Shown here: in pieces, positions 8,358 through 16,726 of the stretch
Layout of the letters: each line of letters opens with the position of its first letter
Numbering within the stretch: position 1 is the first letter of the stretch
Assembly: GCF_025465935.1 (NCBI RefSeq)
Contig: NZ_JANLNV010000082.1
Span: 186,001 to 250,000, forward strand
DNA from: Pseudomonas sp. 7P_10.2_Bac1
GTDB taxonomy: Bacteria; Pseudomonadota; Gammaproteobacteria; Pseudomonadales; Pseudomonadaceae
Direction: 5' to 3'
DNA length: 64,000 nucleotides
The notes under the pieces: model-generated
Told to the model about the DNA's origin: nothing
The model's database searches: none
The model's input: the letters and a program-made list of their open reading frames with translations, nothing else
Translations under genes and position numbers: made by a program

Positions 8358-9509
8358 ATGAATTGCACCACAACCGCCAAAGCCGACTTTCGGCCTTTAA
8401 GCCAATTGCAGCACCCGCGTGAAATGATTCGCCAATTCACCCCCAACTGGTTTGCCGCGACCATGGGTACGGGGGTGCTGGCGCTCGCGCTGGCTCAATT
8501 GCCAGTGCAGATCCCTGGCTTGCATGCCATCGCCGAAGGCCTGTGGCTGTTCAATATTGGTCTGTTCATTGTGTTCAGCCTGCTCTACGGCGCGCGCTGG
8601 GTGTTGTACTTCGATGAGGCGCGACGGATCTTTGGCCATTCCACCGTGTCGATGTTTTTCGGCACCATCCCCATGGGCCTGGCGACCATCATCAATGGTT
8701 TTCTGTTGTTCGGCGTCGCGCGCTGGGGCAGTGACATGGTCCACGTGGCCCATGTGCTGTGGTGGCTGGATGTGGCGATGTCGTTGGCGTTCGGGGTGAT
8801 GATTCCTTACATGATGTTCACTCGTCAGGACCACAGCATCGACCAGATGACGGCAGTCTGGCTGTTGCCGGTGGTGGCGTCAGAAGTTGCCGCAGCCAGT
8901 GGCGGCTTGCTCGCGCCGCATCTGGTGGACCCGATCATGCAGTTCCATGTCTTGATCACCAGCTATGTGCTGTGGGCGTTTTCGGTGCCGGTGGCGTTCA
9001 GCATCCTGACCATATTGATGTTGCGCATGGCGCTGCATAAGTTGCCCCACGCAAACATGGCAGCCTCAAGCTGGCTGGCCTTGGGGCCGATTGGTACCGG
9101 TGCGCTGGGGATGCTCTTGCTGGGCGGCGATTCCCCCGCGATCTTTGCCGCGAATGGTTTTGCCGGCATCGGTGAAATTGCCGAGGGCCTCGGCTTGATC
9201 TCGGGTATCGCGCTCTGGGGCTTCGGCCTGTGGTGGATTCTGATGGCAGTGCTGATCACTATCCGCTACCTGCGCGCCGGTATTCCGTTCAACCTGGGCT
9301 GGTGGGGCTTCACCTTCCCGCTGGGTGTGTACTCGCTGGCAACCTTGCGGCTGGGTCATGTCCTGCATCTGAGCTTCTTCGATGTGGCAGGCTGTGTACT
9401 GGTTACGATGCTGGCACTGATGTGGTTTATCGTCGGTTCGCGCACCGTCAAAGGTGCCTGGCGCGGGGAGCTGTTTGTGTCGCCGTGCATCGCTGGATTA
9501 AAGAAGTAA
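8358..9509 (+). CDS. TDT-family transporter (TehA/Mae1/SLAC1-like)
   Basis: A 383-residue protein with about ten hydrophobic helices. The N-terminal motif FTPNWFAATMGTGVLALAL is characteristic of the tellurite-resistance/dicarboxylate transporter (TDT) family, which includes TehA, yeast Mae1, sulfite exporters and plant SLAC1 anion channels. A strong AGGAGGAG ribosome binding site precedes the ATG. It is separated by 120 bases from the MFS gene and probably has its own promoter there. An anion such as sulfite, malate or another small acid is the likely substrate; sequence alone does not decide. Confidence 0.8.
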   Translation: MNCTTTAKADFRPLSQLQHPREMIRQFTPNWFAATMGTGVLALALAQLPVQIPGLHAIAEGLWLFNIGLFIVFSLLYGARWVLYFDEARRIFGHSTVSMFFGTIPMGLATIINGFLLFGVARWGSDMVHVAHVLWWLDVAMSLAFGVMIPYMMFTRQDHSIDQMTAVWLLPVVASEVAAASGGLLAPHLVDPIMQFHVLITSYVLWAFSVPVAFSILTILMLRMALHKLPHANMAASSWLALGPIGTGALGMLLLGGDSPAIFAANGFAGIGEIAEGLGLISGIALWGFGLWWILMAVLITIRYLRAGIPFNLGWWGFTFPLGVYSLATLRLGHVLHLSFFDVAGCVLVTMLALMWFIVGSRTVKGAWRGELFVSPCIAGLKK

Positions 9510-9643
9510 GCCATGTGCCTGGGTTCTGTGCGAAAAAACTAAATTTGACGTTTTTCGTTACAGAACCCGGGCAAGGTTGTGTCTTGAGTGTTAAAACCAC
9601 ACTCCAATGAGAAAGCCTCCGGCGCAACTTGAGTAAATGGATG

Positions 9644-11518
9644 ATGAGTCACCCTTCGCAGTTCAGTTTGCTCGGCAAGCGTCGCTTCTTGCCGTTCTTC
9701 GTGACCCAGTCCTTGGGCGCGCTCAATGACAACCTGTTCAAGCAGTCGCTGATCCTCGCCATTCTTTATAAGTTGAACATCGAGGGAGACCGCGGTATCT
9801 GGGTCAACCTGTGTGCGTTGCTGTTTATCATCCCGTTCTTTCTGTTCTCGGCACTGGCCGGGCAATTGGGTGAAAAGTACCCCAAAGACCAACTGATTCG
9901 CCTGATCAAGCTGGGCGAAATCGCGATCATGGGCGTCGGCGCCATCGGTTTTGCGTTCGATCATTTGACCTTGATGCTGGTCGCTCTGTTTGCCATGGGG
10001 ACCCATTCGGCGCTGTTCGGGCCGGTCAAATACTCGATTCTGCCGCAGACCCTGCATGACGATGAGCTGGTAGGCGGTAATGGTCTGGTTGAAATGGGGA
10101 CCTTTCTGTCGATTCTGGCGGGCACCATTGGCGCCGGGATCATGCTCTCATCACACAACTACACGGTGATTGTGTCGGGGGCGATCATCTTGGTGGCTGT
10201 CCTCGGTTATCTGGCCAGCCGGGCGATACCGCGCGTTGCAGCTGATACGCCTGACCTGCGGCTGAACTGGAACATTTTCAGTGAAACCTGGGCCACGTTG
10301 CGCCTGGGTTTGAATCAGACGCCTGCTGTCTCGCGCTCTGTACTCGGCAATTCGTGGTTCTGGTTTGTCGGGGCCATTTATCTCACGCAAATTCCGGCCT
10401 ACGCCAAAGAGTGGCTGTACGGCGATGAAACCGTGGTCACGTTGATTCTCACCGTGTTCTCGGTGGGCATTGCTGTGGGGTCGATGCTCTGTGAAAAACT
10501 CTCGGGGCGCAAAGTCGAAATCGGCCTGGTGCCGTTTGGCTCATTTGGCCTGACAGTGTTCGGTCTGCTGTTGTGGTGGCATTCGGGGCACATGCCGCAA
10601 AACATCCAGGCCAACGACTGGCTTGGCGTACTGGGTTTTAGCCAGGCCTGGTGGGTGCTGTTCGATATTCTTGGGCTGGGCATATTCGGCGGTTTCTACA
10701 TCGTGCCGCTGTATGCGCTGATTCAGTCGCGTACCGCAGAGAACGAGCGGGCGCGGGTGATCGCGGCCAACAACATCCTTAACGCGCTGTTCATGGTGGT
10801 GTCGGCCATTGTCACCATCATGTTGCTGAGCCTGGCCAAGCTGACGATTCCCGAATTGTTCCTGGTGGTATCGCTGCTGAACATTGCGGTGAACACCTAC
10901 ATCTTCAAAATCGTCCCTGAATTCACCATGCGCTTCATGATTTGGCTGCTCAGTCATTCCATGTACCGGGTTGAACACAAGAACCTTGATGCCATCCCTG
11001 ATGAAGGGGCCGCCTTGCTGGTGTGTAATCACGTGTCATACGTGGATGCACTGTTGATGGGCGGCGCAGTGCGTCGTCCGATTCGCTTTGTGATGTATTA
11101 CAAAATCTATAATTTGCCAGTGCTCAACTTTATCTTCCGTACCGCAGGCGCTATTCCGATAGCAGGGCGGGCAGAAGATGAGGCGATTTATGAGCGGGCG
11201 TTCAGAAAGATTGCCCAGTACTTGAACGACGGAGAACTGGTGTGCATTTTCCCGGAAGGCAAGCTGACCAGCGATGGTCAGATCAGTGAGTTCAAGGCCG
11301 GGGTCAAGCGCATCCTCGATGAGACGCCGGTGCCGGTCGTTCCGATGGCGCTGCAAGGTTTGTGGGGCAGTTTTTTCAGCCGCGACCCGAACAAGGGCAT
11401 TTTTCGCCGTCTGTGGTCGCGTGTCACGTTGGTGGCCGGTGAGCCGATACCGGCCGGCGAAGCCACGCAAAAATTGCTGCGTGAGCGAGTGACTGAGTTG
11501 CGCGGTGATATCGCGTGA
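9644..11518 (+). CDS. MFS transporter fused to PlsC-type acyltransferase
   Basis: A 624-residue two-domain protein. About residues 1-415 are an LplT-like MFS transporter (RRFLPFFVTQSLGALNDNLF near the start, MGTHSALFGPVKYSILPQ). About 425-624 are a 1-acyl-glycerophosphate acyltransferase domain with the H-X4-D box NHVSYVD, the FPEGKLT motif and PVPVVPMALQG. The family couples lysophospholipid flipping with re-acylation on the inner leaflet. Enterobacterial homologues have a third acyl-ACP synthetase domain or separate Aas; no such domain is present here. Start chosen at MSHPSQ; a TTG 15 bases upstream is possible and no strong Shine-Dalgarno decides. Confidence 0.85.
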   Translation: MSHPSQFSLLGKRRFLPFFVTQSLGALNDNLFKQSLILAILYKLNIEGDRGIWVNLCALLFIIPFFLFSALAGQLGEKYPKDQLIRLIKLGEIAIMGVGAIGFAFDHLTLMLVALFAMGTHSALFGPVKYSILPQTLHDDELVGGNGLVEMGTFLSILAGTIGAGIMLSSHNYTVIVSGAIILVAVLGYLASRAIPRVAADTPDLRLNWNIFSETWATLRLGLNQTPAVSRSVLGNSWFWFVGAIYLTQIPAYAKEWLYGDETVVTLILTVFSVGIAVGSMLCEKLSGRKVEIGLVPFGSFGLTVFGLLLWWHSGHMPQNIQANDWLGVLGFSQAWWVLFDILGLGIFGGFYIVPLYALIQSRTAENERARVIAANNILNALFMVVSAIVTIMLLSLAKLTIPELFLVVSLLNIAVNTYIFKIVPEFTMRFMIWLLSHSMYRVEHKNLDAIPDEGAALLVCNHVSYVDALLMGGAVRRPIRFVMYYKIYNLPVLNFIFRTAGAIPIAGRAEDEAIYERAFRKIAQYLNDGELVCIFPEGKLTSDGQISEFKAGVKRILDETPVPVVPMALQGLWGSFFSRDPNKGIFRRLWSRVTLVAGEPIPAGEATQKLLRERVTELRGDIA

Positions 11519-11530
11519 GGTGACTGCTGT

Positions 11531-11588
11531 GTAGGAGCTCGTCTCGCGATCTTTTAGAAGATCAGAAGATCGCGAGGCAAGCTCCTGC
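11531..11588. repeat. REP-like palindrome (GTAGGAGC family)
   Basis: GTAGGAGCTCGTCTCGCGAT is inverted against ATCGCGAGGCAAGCTCCTGC with a short central spacer. It is one of several copies in this window and lies between convergent genes. Confidence 0.75.
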
Positions 11589-11596
11589 TTGGGTTT

Positions 11597-11911
11597 TTAA
11601 GTGCTGAGCTTCAGCCCGGCCAGCCCGGCAATGATCAGCGCAACGCTGGCCAACCGGAACAGCGCCATGGACTCGCCAAACAGGATGATCCCGGCGATAA
11701 CCGTGCCGACAGCGCCAACACCGGTCCAGATGGCGTATGCAGTGCCCAGTGGCAGTTCTTTCATGGCCATACCGAGCAGGCCCAGGCTGACCAACATGGC
11801 CGCAACCGTCAGTGCGGTCGGGATCGGCCGGGTAAAGCCTTCGGTGTATTTGAGGCCAACGGCCCAGCCCACTTCAAACAGACCGGCGAAAAACAGAATG
11901 ATCCAGGACAT
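11597..11911 (-). CDS. gdx: Guanidinium exporter Gdx (SugE), SMR family
   Basis: A 104-residue small multidrug resistance protein with four membrane helices, starting [20 protein letters not shown]. The essential membrane Glu lies in helix 1 (FEVGW, Glu13), and the SMR signature [14 protein letters not shown] is in helix 3. The SugE branch of the family exports guanidinium in exchange for protons as a dimer. The upstream leader carries a two-hairpin guanidine-II riboswitch, which independently supports the guanidinium assignment. GGAG lies just before the ATG. Confidence 0.93.
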   Translation of the reverse strand: MSWIILFFAGLFEVGWAVGLKYTEGFTRPIPTALTVAAMLVSLGLLGMAMKELPLGTAYAIWTGVGAVGTVIAGIILFGESMALFRLASVALIIAGLAGLKLST

Positions 11912-11930
11912 GGTTATCTCCATCTATTGA

Positions 11931-11980
11931 TGGGGTCGTCCCCAGATTTATCACTCGATGAGTCGCAGGGTCGTCCCTGC
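11931..11980 (-). ncRNA. Guanidine-II (mini-ykkC) riboswitch
   Basis: On the minus strand two GC-rich hairpins carry identical ACGA loops: GCAGGGACGACCCTGC (11980-11965) and TGGGGACGACCCCA (11944-11931). They are separated by 20 bases, with the gdx Shine-Dalgarno (GGAG) about 10 bases after the second. This is the defining architecture of the guanidine-II class. Guanidinium binding pairs the two loops and frees the ribosome binding site, turning on translation of gdx. Confidence 0.93.
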
Positions 11981-12029
11981 GCTGCGCACTATATTGCACA
12001 CGATTTTTCTGACGATCAACCCCGAGTTT

Positions 12030-12995
12030 TCAGTCCGCAGTCCGCTGGTTTTCGTTTAATCCTTCGTCTTTTTCACTCATCCGGCGGAAATATGTTGAAA
12101 GCAACGCCCCCGAAATGTTGTGCCACACGCTGAACAGTGCACTGGGTACCGCCGCCAGGGGCGAAAAGTGCGCACTGGCCAATGCGGCGCCCAAGCCTGA
12201 GTTCTGCATGCCGACTTCCAGGGCCAGGGATTTGCGCTGGGCCAGCGGCAGTTTGAACAGGCGTCCGGTGAAGTAGCCGAGCACATAGCCAAAGCTGTTA
12301 TGCAGCATGACAACGGCCATGATCAATAAGCCCGACTCGGCAATTTTCGCCTGGCTGGCGGCAACCACCGCCGCGACGATAATCACAATGCTGATCACTG
12401 ACACCAGCGGCAGTACATCGACTGCGAAATGCACCTTGGCTCCAAGCAAGCGTTGTACCAATACCCCAAGCACAATGGGCAACAGCACCACCTGCAGGAT
12501 CGACCAGAACAATTCCATAAATGAAACCGGCAACCAGGCCGACGCCAGCAGCCAGATCAGCGCTGGGGTCAGCAACGGCGCGAGGAGGGTGGTCACGGCA
12601 GCAATCGCAACCGACAGTGCCAGATCGCCCCGCGCCAGCCAGGTCATGACATTGGAAGACGTACCGCTTGGGCAGCAGCCCACCAGAATCACCCCGACGG
12701 CGATCTCGGGCGGCAGGTGGAAAATCTGGCAGAGCAACCACGCCACACCGGGCATGATCACGAAATGAGCGACTACGCCCAGCGCAACACGCCACGGGTG
12801 GCGGGCGACTTCAGCGAAGTCATCGAGTTTGAGGGTCAGGCCCATGCCGAACATCACCAGACCCAGAAGCGGCACGATGGCGCCTTTGAGGCCGATAAAC
12901 CAACCAGGCTCCAGAAACGCCAGCACGGCAAAAATCAGCACCCAATAAGCAAAGGTATTACCGACAAAGCGGCTTAAAGCAGCAAGTGCACGCAT
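12030..12995 (-). CDS. Bile acid:sodium symporter (BASS) family transporter
   Basis: A 321-residue integral membrane protein of nine to ten helices. Family motifs include GLVMFGMGLTLKLDDF, VILVGCCPSGTSSNVMTWLARGD and the C-terminal LALEVGMQNSGLGAALA. Bacterial BASS proteins import organic acids or precursors such as pantoate with sodium; the substrate here is unknown. The start is the ATG giving MRALAALSRF, since the upstream in-frame codons (MLCHTTT) lack support. It lies in the same direction as gdx but about 50 bases upstream of the riboswitch, so it is a separate unit. Confidence 0.85.
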   Translation of the reverse strand: MRALAALSRFVGNTFAYWVLIFAVLAFLEPGWFIGLKGAIVPLLGLVMFGMGLTLKLDDFAEVARHPWRVALGVVAHFVIMPGVAWLLCQIFHLPPEIAVGVILVGCCPSGTSSNVMTWLARGDLALSVAIAAVTTLLAPLLTPALIWLLASAWLPVSFMELFWSILQVVLLPIVLGVLVQRLLGAKVHFAVDVLPLVSVISIVIIVAAVVAASQAKIAESGLLIMAVVMLHNSFGYVLGYFTGRLFKLPLAQRKSLALEVGMQNSGLGAALASAHFSPLAAVPSALFSVWHNISGALLSTYFRRMSEKDEGLNENQRTAD

Positions 12996-13032
12996 GGTGT
13001 TCCTTATTATGGTTGTGGTGTGGCAGAGCACT

Positions 13033-13126
13033 GTAGTCGCTGCCGCAGGCTGCGAAGGGTTACTTGGTAACCCGTTTCTATCAAAGGCCCGGCAGACCTT
13101 TTCAAAACAGCCGAAGCGGCAGCTAC
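13033..13126. repeat. Palindromic intergenic repeat
   Basis: GTAGTCGCTGCCGCAGGCTGCG at the left is partly complementary to GCGGCAGCTAC at the right, with an inner GGGTTAC/GTAACCC hairpin. It resembles the 'GTAGGAGCTGCCGCAGGCTGCG' REP variant at 14950. It lies between rdgC and the BASS gene. Confidence 0.55.
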
Positions 13127-13139
13127 AGAGGCAGAGCGC

Positions 13140-14060
13140 TTAAATCCCCTGCGGAATTTCCTCACCGCCCAGGGCTTCAAACAGCTGCGGCAAGAACTCG
13201 CCAAAGGTCAGCATCATCAGCGTGAAGCTGGCGTCTTGTTGGCCGAGGTCGTCGTCACCGCCGTTCTGTTCGGCTTCATCTTGCAGCAAGTCTTCAAATT
13301 TCAGGCGCTTGACCACCAGTTTGTCGTCCAGCACAAACGACAGCTTGTCTTGCCAGGCCAGCGACAGTTGGGTCACGACCTTGCCTGTGCTCAAGTGCAG
13401 CTGGATTTCATCGCTGGTCAGATCCTGACGCTTGCAACGGATAATCCCGCCGTCTTCGTGGGTGTCGCGCAGCTCGCACTCGTCCAGCACAAAGAAGTTG
13501 TCGGCCGCTTTTTGGGTTTTGACCCATTCGGTCATGGTGGCGCTTGGCGCGACTTTTACGCCCAGCGGGCGAACCGGCAGCGAGCCGATCACTTCACGCA
13601 GGGTAGACAGCAAGTCTTCGGCGCGTTTAGGGCTGGAGGCGTTGACCAGGATCAGGCCCTGTTTTGGCGCGATGGCGGCAAAGGTGGCCGAACGGCGAAT
13701 AAAGGCACGCGGCAGGAAGGCCTGGATGATTTCATCCTTGAGCTGGTCACGCTCCTTCTTATAGACCTTGCGCATTTGCTCGGCTTCGATCTCTTCGACC
13801 TTCTCCTTTAATGCATCACGCACAACGCTGCCTGGCAGGATGCGTTCTTCTTTACGGGCGGCAATCAGCAGGAAGTCCTGGCTGGCGTGAACCAGCGGTG
13901 CGTCTTCGCCTTTACCGAAAGGGGCGACGAAACCGTAGGTGGCTAATTCCTGACTTGCACACGGGCGGGCCGGTTTGGTGGCCAGTGCCGTTTCCAGCAC
14001 CTGCGCATCAAAAGGCAGATCTTGGGTCAGGCGATAGATAAGCAGGTTTTTGAACCACAT
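13140..14060 (-). CDS. rdgC: Recombination-associated protein RdgC
   Basis: A 306-residue RdgC protein, the usual family length. It begins [19 protein letters not shown] and contains [17 protein letters not shown]. RdgC forms a ring-shaped dimer on DNA and inhibits RecA-promoted strand exchange; it is cytoplasmic and nucleoid-associated. AGGAG lies 11 bases before the chosen ATG, and upstream in-frame starts are not needed. Acidic residues cluster near the C-terminus ([15 protein letters not shown]). Confidence 0.95.
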   Translation of the reverse strand: MWFKNLLIYRLTQDLPFDAQVLETALATKPARPCASQELATYGFVAPFGKGEDAPLVHASQDFLLIAARKEERILPGSVVRDALKEKVEEIEAEQMRKVYKKERDQLKDEIIQAFLPRAFIRRSATFAAIAPKQGLILVNASSPKRAEDLLSTLREVIGSLPVRPLGVKVAPSATMTEWVKTQKAADNFFVLDECELRDTHEDGGIIRCKRQDLTSDEIQLHLSTGKVVTQLSLAWQDKLSFVLDDKLVVKRLKFEDLLQDEAEQNGGDDDLGQQDASFTLMMLTFGEFLPQLFEALGGEEIPQGI

Positions 14061-14170
14061 GAGGTGAATCACTCCTTTATACAAAGAGGGCATTATTCGC
14101 TTGATAGCCTTCATAGGCCAACCCTGCGCTAAGCCTTTGTCGCGCATAAGAAAATTATTTTAAAAAGTGC

Positions 14171-14199
14171 TTGCCAGACTATAGGTCGCTCCGTAGAAT
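14171..14199 (+). promoter_or_regulatory. Sigma-70 promoter of the tRNA-Val/Asp genes
   Basis: TTGCCA (14171-14176), a 17-base spacer and TAGAAT (14194-14199) lie 23 bases before the first tRNA. The GCGCGCCA just downstream resembles a stable-RNA discriminator and is repeated before the tRNA-Glu array at 59171. Confidence 0.7.
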
Positions 14200-14221
14200 G
14201 CGCGCCACACCGAGAGTGAAA

Positions 14222-14297
14222 GGGTGATTAGCTCAGCTGGGAGAGCATCTGCCTTACAAGCAGAGGGTCGGCGGTTCGATCCCGTCATCACCCACCA
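14222..14297 (+). tRNA. tRNA-Val (anticodon TAC), copy 1
   Basis: A 76-base cloverleaf with acceptor GGGTGAT/ATCACCC, anticodon loop CTTACAA, T-loop GGTTCGATCC and encoded CCA. Its sequence is identical to the copy at 14610. Confidence 0.97.
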
Positions 14298-14316
14298 TTC
14301 GCTCACAGTGTTACGC

Positions 14317-14393
14317 GCAGCGGTAGTTCAGTCGGTTAGAATACCGGCCTGTCACGCCGGGGGTCGCGGGTTCGAGTCCCGTCCGCTGCGCCA
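14317..14393 (+). tRNA. tRNA-Asp (anticodon GTC), copy 1
   Basis: A 77-base cloverleaf with acceptor GCAGCGG/CCGCTGC, discriminator G, anticodon loop CTGTCAC, T-loop GGTTCGAGTCC and encoded CCA. It lies 19 bases after tRNA-Val in the same transcript. A CACAAGC/GCTTGTG hairpin follows. Confidence 0.97.
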
Positions 14394-14609
14394 TTTTTTG
14401 TACCACAAGCCCCTTGAACGCTTGTGGTTGAGAAGATCCGCTGAATGCAGGTTTTCTTGAAAGGCTTCGATTTGGCAGCGTGCTGTTGAATCAAAGATGC
14501 AGGGCGTTGGAAACGGTGTTTTTAAACGGTTTTAAAAAACCTGAATAAAAACAACCACTTACACAAAAAAGTGTGAGAGAATGCTCCCCGCAACGAAAGT
14601 GAAGTGAAA

Positions 14610-14685
14610 GGGTGATTAGCTCAGCTGGGAGAGCATCTGCCTTACAAGCAGAGGGTCGGCGGTTCGATCCCGTCATCACCCACCA
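14610..14685 (+). tRNA. tRNA-Val (anticodon TAC), copy 2
   Basis: Identical in sequence to the copy at 14222. The region between the two pairs (14398-14609) holds no gene that I can see; it includes a CACTT/AAGTG inverted repeat and a GAGAAT element that could be the -10 of a separate, weaker promoter. Confidence 0.97.
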
Positions 14686-14704
14686 TTCGCTTTCAGTGTT
14701 ACGC

Positions 14705-14781
14705 GCAGCGGTAGTTCAGTCGGTTAGAATACCGGCCTGTCACGCCGGGGGTCGCGGGTTCGAGTCCCGTCCGCTGCGCCA
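14705..14781 (+). tRNA. tRNA-Asp (anticodon GTC), copy 2
   Basis: Identical in sequence to the copy at 14317, with the same 19-base spacing from its tRNA-Val. The trailing CACAAGC...GCTTGTG sequence is also repeated, showing the duplication extends past the tRNA. Confidence 0.97.
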
Positions 14782-14821
14782 TATTCGGAACACAAGCCCC
14801 TTGAACGCTTGTGATCCACAG

Positions 14822-14847
14822 AAAGCCCGCCTAGTGCGGGCTTTTTT
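14822..14847 (+). terminator. Intrinsic terminator of the tRNA-Val/Asp cluster
   Basis: AAAGCCCGC / CTAGT / GCGGGCTTTTTT, a GC-rich stem followed by a T-run, immediately downstream of the last tRNA-Asp. Confidence 0.9.
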
Positions 14848-14871
14848 GTGCGCGTGTCTTTTATACGCCCT

Positions 14872-14935
14872 GTAGGAGCGAGCTTGCCTCGCGATCTTTT
14901 GACTTTTAAAGATCGCGAGACAAGCTCGCTCCTAC
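14872..14935. repeat. REP-like palindrome (GTAGGAGC family)
   Basis: GTAGGAGCGAGCTTGCCTCG is inverted against CGAGACAAGCTCGCTCCTAC, with a GATCTTTTGACTTTTAAAGATC core. A second, incomplete variant (GTAGGAGCTGCCGCAGGCTG...) follows at 14950-15005, so two elements sit head to tail beside the tRNA cluster. Confidence 0.8.
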
Positions 14936-15012
14936 AACGACATCCCTTTGTAGGAGCTGCCGCAGGCTGCGATCTTTTAAATGGTCAAAAGATCGCAAGC
15001 AAGTTGTGGGGT

Positions 15013-16443
15013 TTAGTCAGGCTCGACAAGCGCAAGGCTTGTCAGGGGGATGGGCTTTATCGGTGCTTGAGCGGTATACGTGCCGGTGTCAGTAATGGCG
15101 ATACCGCGTTCGCTGGCCACCAGTTGCGCGACAGTGTGTTGGCAGTAGCGTCCCTGGCATGGTCCCATGCCGCTCCGGCAGGCGAGTTTTACGCTGTTGA
15201 CCGAACTGACATGCGGGTGGGTCTTGAGAAAATCGCACACTTGCCCGGCCGTGACGTCTTCGCATCGACAAATCAACGTGCCGTTGTCTGCCAGTCGCGC
15301 AAGTGCATCCAGGCGTGGCGCAAAAAAACGCGCCACGGTGTCGGCGAATGGTTTGGCGCGTTTCAGTTCGCGGTGGGCCAAGGATGTTTGCGATGCCTGA
15401 TCGGGTATCAATTGGGCGACGATCGATGCGCCTGCAAGTCTGCCTTCGCAGTGGGCAATTTCGGCTCCAGCAACACCAGCGGGTTCCCCTGCCACATAAA
15501 TGTGTGGCAGGGAGGTGCGCATGGTGTCGTCATGATCGACCACCCAGCCGCCGCGCTCAGGGTTCCAACTAACACTGCAGCCTGCCTGGCGAGCGAGTTC
15601 GGTGCTGGCCAATAACCCATAACCAATGGCCAGGCCGTCGACTTCTACGCTGCGCTCAGTGTTGGGCTTGACGGCCCAATGGGCATCGACGTCACTGAGT
15701 GTCACGCGCTCGACGGCATCTCTGCCTTGGGCACGGGTGACGATGGTCGAAAAACGTAATGGCACTTTTTTGCGCCACAACTTCAGCAATATCCCCGCCA
15801 GTTGGACGAACATTCGCCCATGGCCGGGCAGTGCGCGCCAGCCTGCCAGCAGTTCGCGAATCTGCGGTCTTGGTCGTGCAATGGCAACTTCCTGGATCTG
15901 TGCGCCTGCATCCAGCAGTTGCCCGGCAAGCAGTAACAGCAAGGGGTGGGAGCCGGCGAGCACATAGCGTTGCGCGGCGCATAAAAACTGGCTTTTAAGC
16001 AGTGTCTGTACCCCGCCAGCGGTCATCACGCCGGGCAATGTCCAGCCAGGGAATGCCACAGGCAAGTCGTAGGCGCCGGTGGCGATCAGCAGTTTTTTGC
16101 AGTCGAGCAGACGCGCATGTTCGCCCTCGACAATCGCCAGTTGCACGCCACCCTTGGCGGGGTGGAATACGCCCCAGGCGCTGCATGAGTAATACCAGTG
16201 AATGCGGGTGTTGCTGCGCGCCTGTTCCAGCAGTTTTTTGCCAAAGGGATAGGTCGCAAATGCGCTGCTGGGCGGGGCGTTGAAGGTGGTGGGCGGCTGG
16301 CGAAAAATCTGCCCGCCAGGCGCGGCCTGTTCATCGACGACCGCCACTTGCAGCCCGGCATCGCTGGCCAGCAAAGCGGCGGTGAGGCCCGCAGGCCCGG
16401 CACCGACGACCACCAGATCAAAGTTCAGGGTTTCAAGCTTCAT
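15013..16443 (-). CDS. FAD/NAD(P)-binding dehydrogenase alpha subunit with BFD-like [2Fe-2S] domain
   Basis: A 476-residue flavoprotein. An N-terminal dinucleotide fold (VVVGAGPAGLTAALLA) and second nucleotide motif (IATGAYDLP) are followed by a C-terminal BFD-like iron-sulfur domain with CRCEDVT and CRSGMGPCQGRYC. This is the layout of the alpha subunit of heterotrimeric amino-acid/opine dehydrogenases such as D-hydroxyproline dehydrogenase, octopine/nopaline oxidase and HcnB. It is last in a four-gene operon, overlapping the small [2Fe-2S] subunit gene by 11 bases. It would pass electrons from the substrate-oxidising beta subunit to the respiratory chain. The exact substrate is not evident. 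Confidence 0.85.
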   Translation of the reverse strand: MKLETLNFDLVVVGAGPAGLTAALLASDAGLQVAVVDEQAAPGGQIFRQPPTTFNAPPSSAFATYPFGKKLLEQARSNTRIHWYYSCSAWGVFHPAKGGVQLAIVEGEHARLLDCKKLLIATGAYDLPVAFPGWTLPGVMTAGGVQTLLKSQFLCAAQRYVLAGSHPLLLLLAGQLLDAGAQIQEVAIARPRPQIRELLAGWRALPGHGRMFVQLAGILLKLWRKKVPLRFSTIVTRAQGRDAVERVTLSDVDAHWAVKPNTERSVEVDGLAIGYGLLASTELARQAGCSVSWNPERGGWVVDHDDTMRTSLPHIYVAGEPAGVAGAEIAHCEGRLAGASIVAQLIPDQASQTSLAHRELKRAKPFADTVARFFAPRLDALARLADNGTLICRCEDVTAGQVCDFLKTHPHVSSVNSVKLACRSGMGPCQGRYCQHTVAQLVASERGIAITDTGTYTAQAPIKPIPLTSLALVEPD

Positions 16444-16726
16444 CCGCCACCTCCACGCGCATGCCCGGTTTAACCAGCGTCATGCAACTGCGTTGGGCCT
16501 CAAGCCCGTTGATTGTGACGGTGCATTCGTAGCACACGCCCATGTTGCACACGGGGATGCGTGGTGTGCCGGACACGCTGCGGCGCAAGCCGCGAACCCC
16601 GGCGGCCAGCAGTGCAGTTGCCACGGTTTCGCCGGGGTAGCACAGCGTTACGCGGTCATTGACGATGATGTGAATGGGCGCAGGGCGCAGGTCTGCGCTG
16701 GGCTCAATACGTCTGGAGTCAGGCAA
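16433..16726 (-). CDS. (2Fe-2S)-binding gamma subunit of the heterotrimeric dehydrogenase
   Basis: A 97-residue ferredoxin-like protein with Cys pattern PVCNMGVCYECTV...RSC (about residues 60-80), matching the small subunit of D-hydroxyproline/opine dehydrogenases and HcnA. It overlaps the beta subunit gene upstream by 8 bases and the alpha subunit gene downstream by 11 bases, so translation is coupled and equal stoichiometry is expected. It probably carries electrons between the two FAD subunits. Confidence 0.85.
   Translation of the reverse strand: MPDSRRIEPSADLRPAPIHIIVNDRVTLCYPGETVATALLAAGVRGLRRSVSGTPRIPVCNMGVCYECTVTINGLEAQRSCMTLVKPGMRVEVADEA

Noticed and set aside
14222-14820. tRNA cluster as a prophage or island attachment site
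   Set aside because: All tRNAs are complete and are followed by terminators or spacers without integrase genes or direct-repeat fragments of the tRNA 3' ends.
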